Source of the DNA: Karstenula rhodostoma CBS 690.94
Lineage: Eukaryota; Ascomycota; Dothideomycetes; Pleosporales; Didymosphaeriaceae
Reading direction: 5' to 3'
DNA length: 64,000 nucleotides
NCBI GenBank assembly: GCA_010093485.1
Contig: MU001502.1
Coordinates: forward strand, 764,057-828,056
Made by a program: the position numbers and the translations under genes. Below are positions 63,841 to 64,000 of this stretch, piece after piece. The notes beneath the pieces were generated by a model. That model did no database searches. It was not told where the DNA came from and worked only from the letters and a program-made list of their open reading frames with translations. How positions within the stretch are numbered: position 1 is the first letter of the stretch; each line of letters begins with the position of its first letter.

Positions 63841-64000
63841 TTAATAGATAGATATATAATAGTAGGGTTTAATTATATAAGATCTACTTATAATATTTAT
63901 TAATAACTTCTTCTATTTATTTTTACTACCTTTCTTTTATACTTTATATTATAGGACTATATAGTTACTTATTTTATATCTAATATCTACCTATTATCTT

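Larger units (their letters stand above)
16586..64000. other. RIP-saturated AT-rich transposon block (AT isochore)
   Basis: From about 16,586 to the window end the sequence is almost entirely A/T with TpA as the dominant step. C is nearly always followed by T or C and G preceded by A or G, so CpA and TpG are nearly absent. This is the end product of RIP, which converts CpA to TpA on both strands of duplicated DNA. Because ATG and CAT contain TpG or CpA, start codons are almost eliminated on both strands, which explains why no open frame is found. Every part I could identify is a transposon remnant: family A and B retroposons, two Ty3/gypsy copies, a copia remnant and a hAT-like element, in a nested arrangement. 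Parts without an identified element are 21,564-22,720, 24,110-28,315, 37,919-40,180 and 61,971-63,480. Confidence 0.9.

Noticed and set aside
16586..64000. tRNA genes, rRNA, CRISPR-like arrays or protein-coding genes such as effectors in the AT block
   Set aside because: I saw no cloverleaf or box A/B pattern and no regular spacer array. No open frame survives. Direct repeats there are transposon-derived.

Overview
This is a two-part piece of a filamentous ascomycete (Pezizomycotina) genome. The genes have many 41-60 nt introns with GTRNGT donors and CTGAC-like branch sites. The product families are typical of these fungi: MFS sugar and Dal5-type permeases, a PTR2 peptide transporter, a TauD dioxygenase, and zinc-finger proteins. 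Much of the window carries the mark of repeat-induced point mutation (RIP), CpA to TpA on both strands. The species cannot be named from the sequence; AT-isochore genomes of this kind are known in Dothideomycetes such as Leptosphaeria.

Positions 1-16,585 have ordinary base composition and carry seven gene models plus one pseudogene. In order they are: the 3' part of a degenerate C2H2 protein (+); an eight-exon sugar/H+ symporter (+) with one GC-AG intron; an Arg/Ser-rich CCCH zinc-finger protein (-); a conserved fungal protein of unknown function (-); an aldo/keto reductase pseudogene (-) in which six expected Trp codons are TAG; a Dal5-type MFS permease (-) divergent from a TauD/TfdA dioxygenase (+) across a 414 bp shared promoter; and a PTR2-type peptide transporter (-). 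Three transporters and a sulfonate-type dioxygenase in 16 kb suggest a nutrient-scavenging neighbourhood. The Dal5/TauD pair is the best candidate for one functional unit, import plus oxidative cleavage of a sulfonate-like compound.

From about 16,586 to the end (with an 895 nt assembly gap at 19,947-20,841) the sequence becomes an extremely AT-rich block. CpA and TpG are almost absent there, so ATG is almost absent too and no ORF survives. It is a nest of RIP-mutated transposons. I could reconstruct an insertion history. A Ty3/gypsy element (gypsy-2, 40,615-61,965, target duplication ACTAT) was split by a DNA transposon with hAT-like termini (41,636-55,388, 8 bp duplication). That transposon received poly(A)-tailed ~1.3 kb retroposons and a short SINE-like element, and the SINE-like element was in turn split by a second gypsy copy (gypsy-1, 45,238-53,325, duplication GTTTA). 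A Ty1/copia remnant lies on the + strand up to about 37,918.

Two repeat families look worth naming: family B (~1.2-1.4 kb, palindromic 5' tip, poly(A) tail) and family A (up to ~300 bp, one fixed end, variable other end, 8-13 bp target duplications). Family A copies and very short family B fragments keep CpG, CpA and TpG that the long elements have lost, as expected if RIP ignores short repeats.
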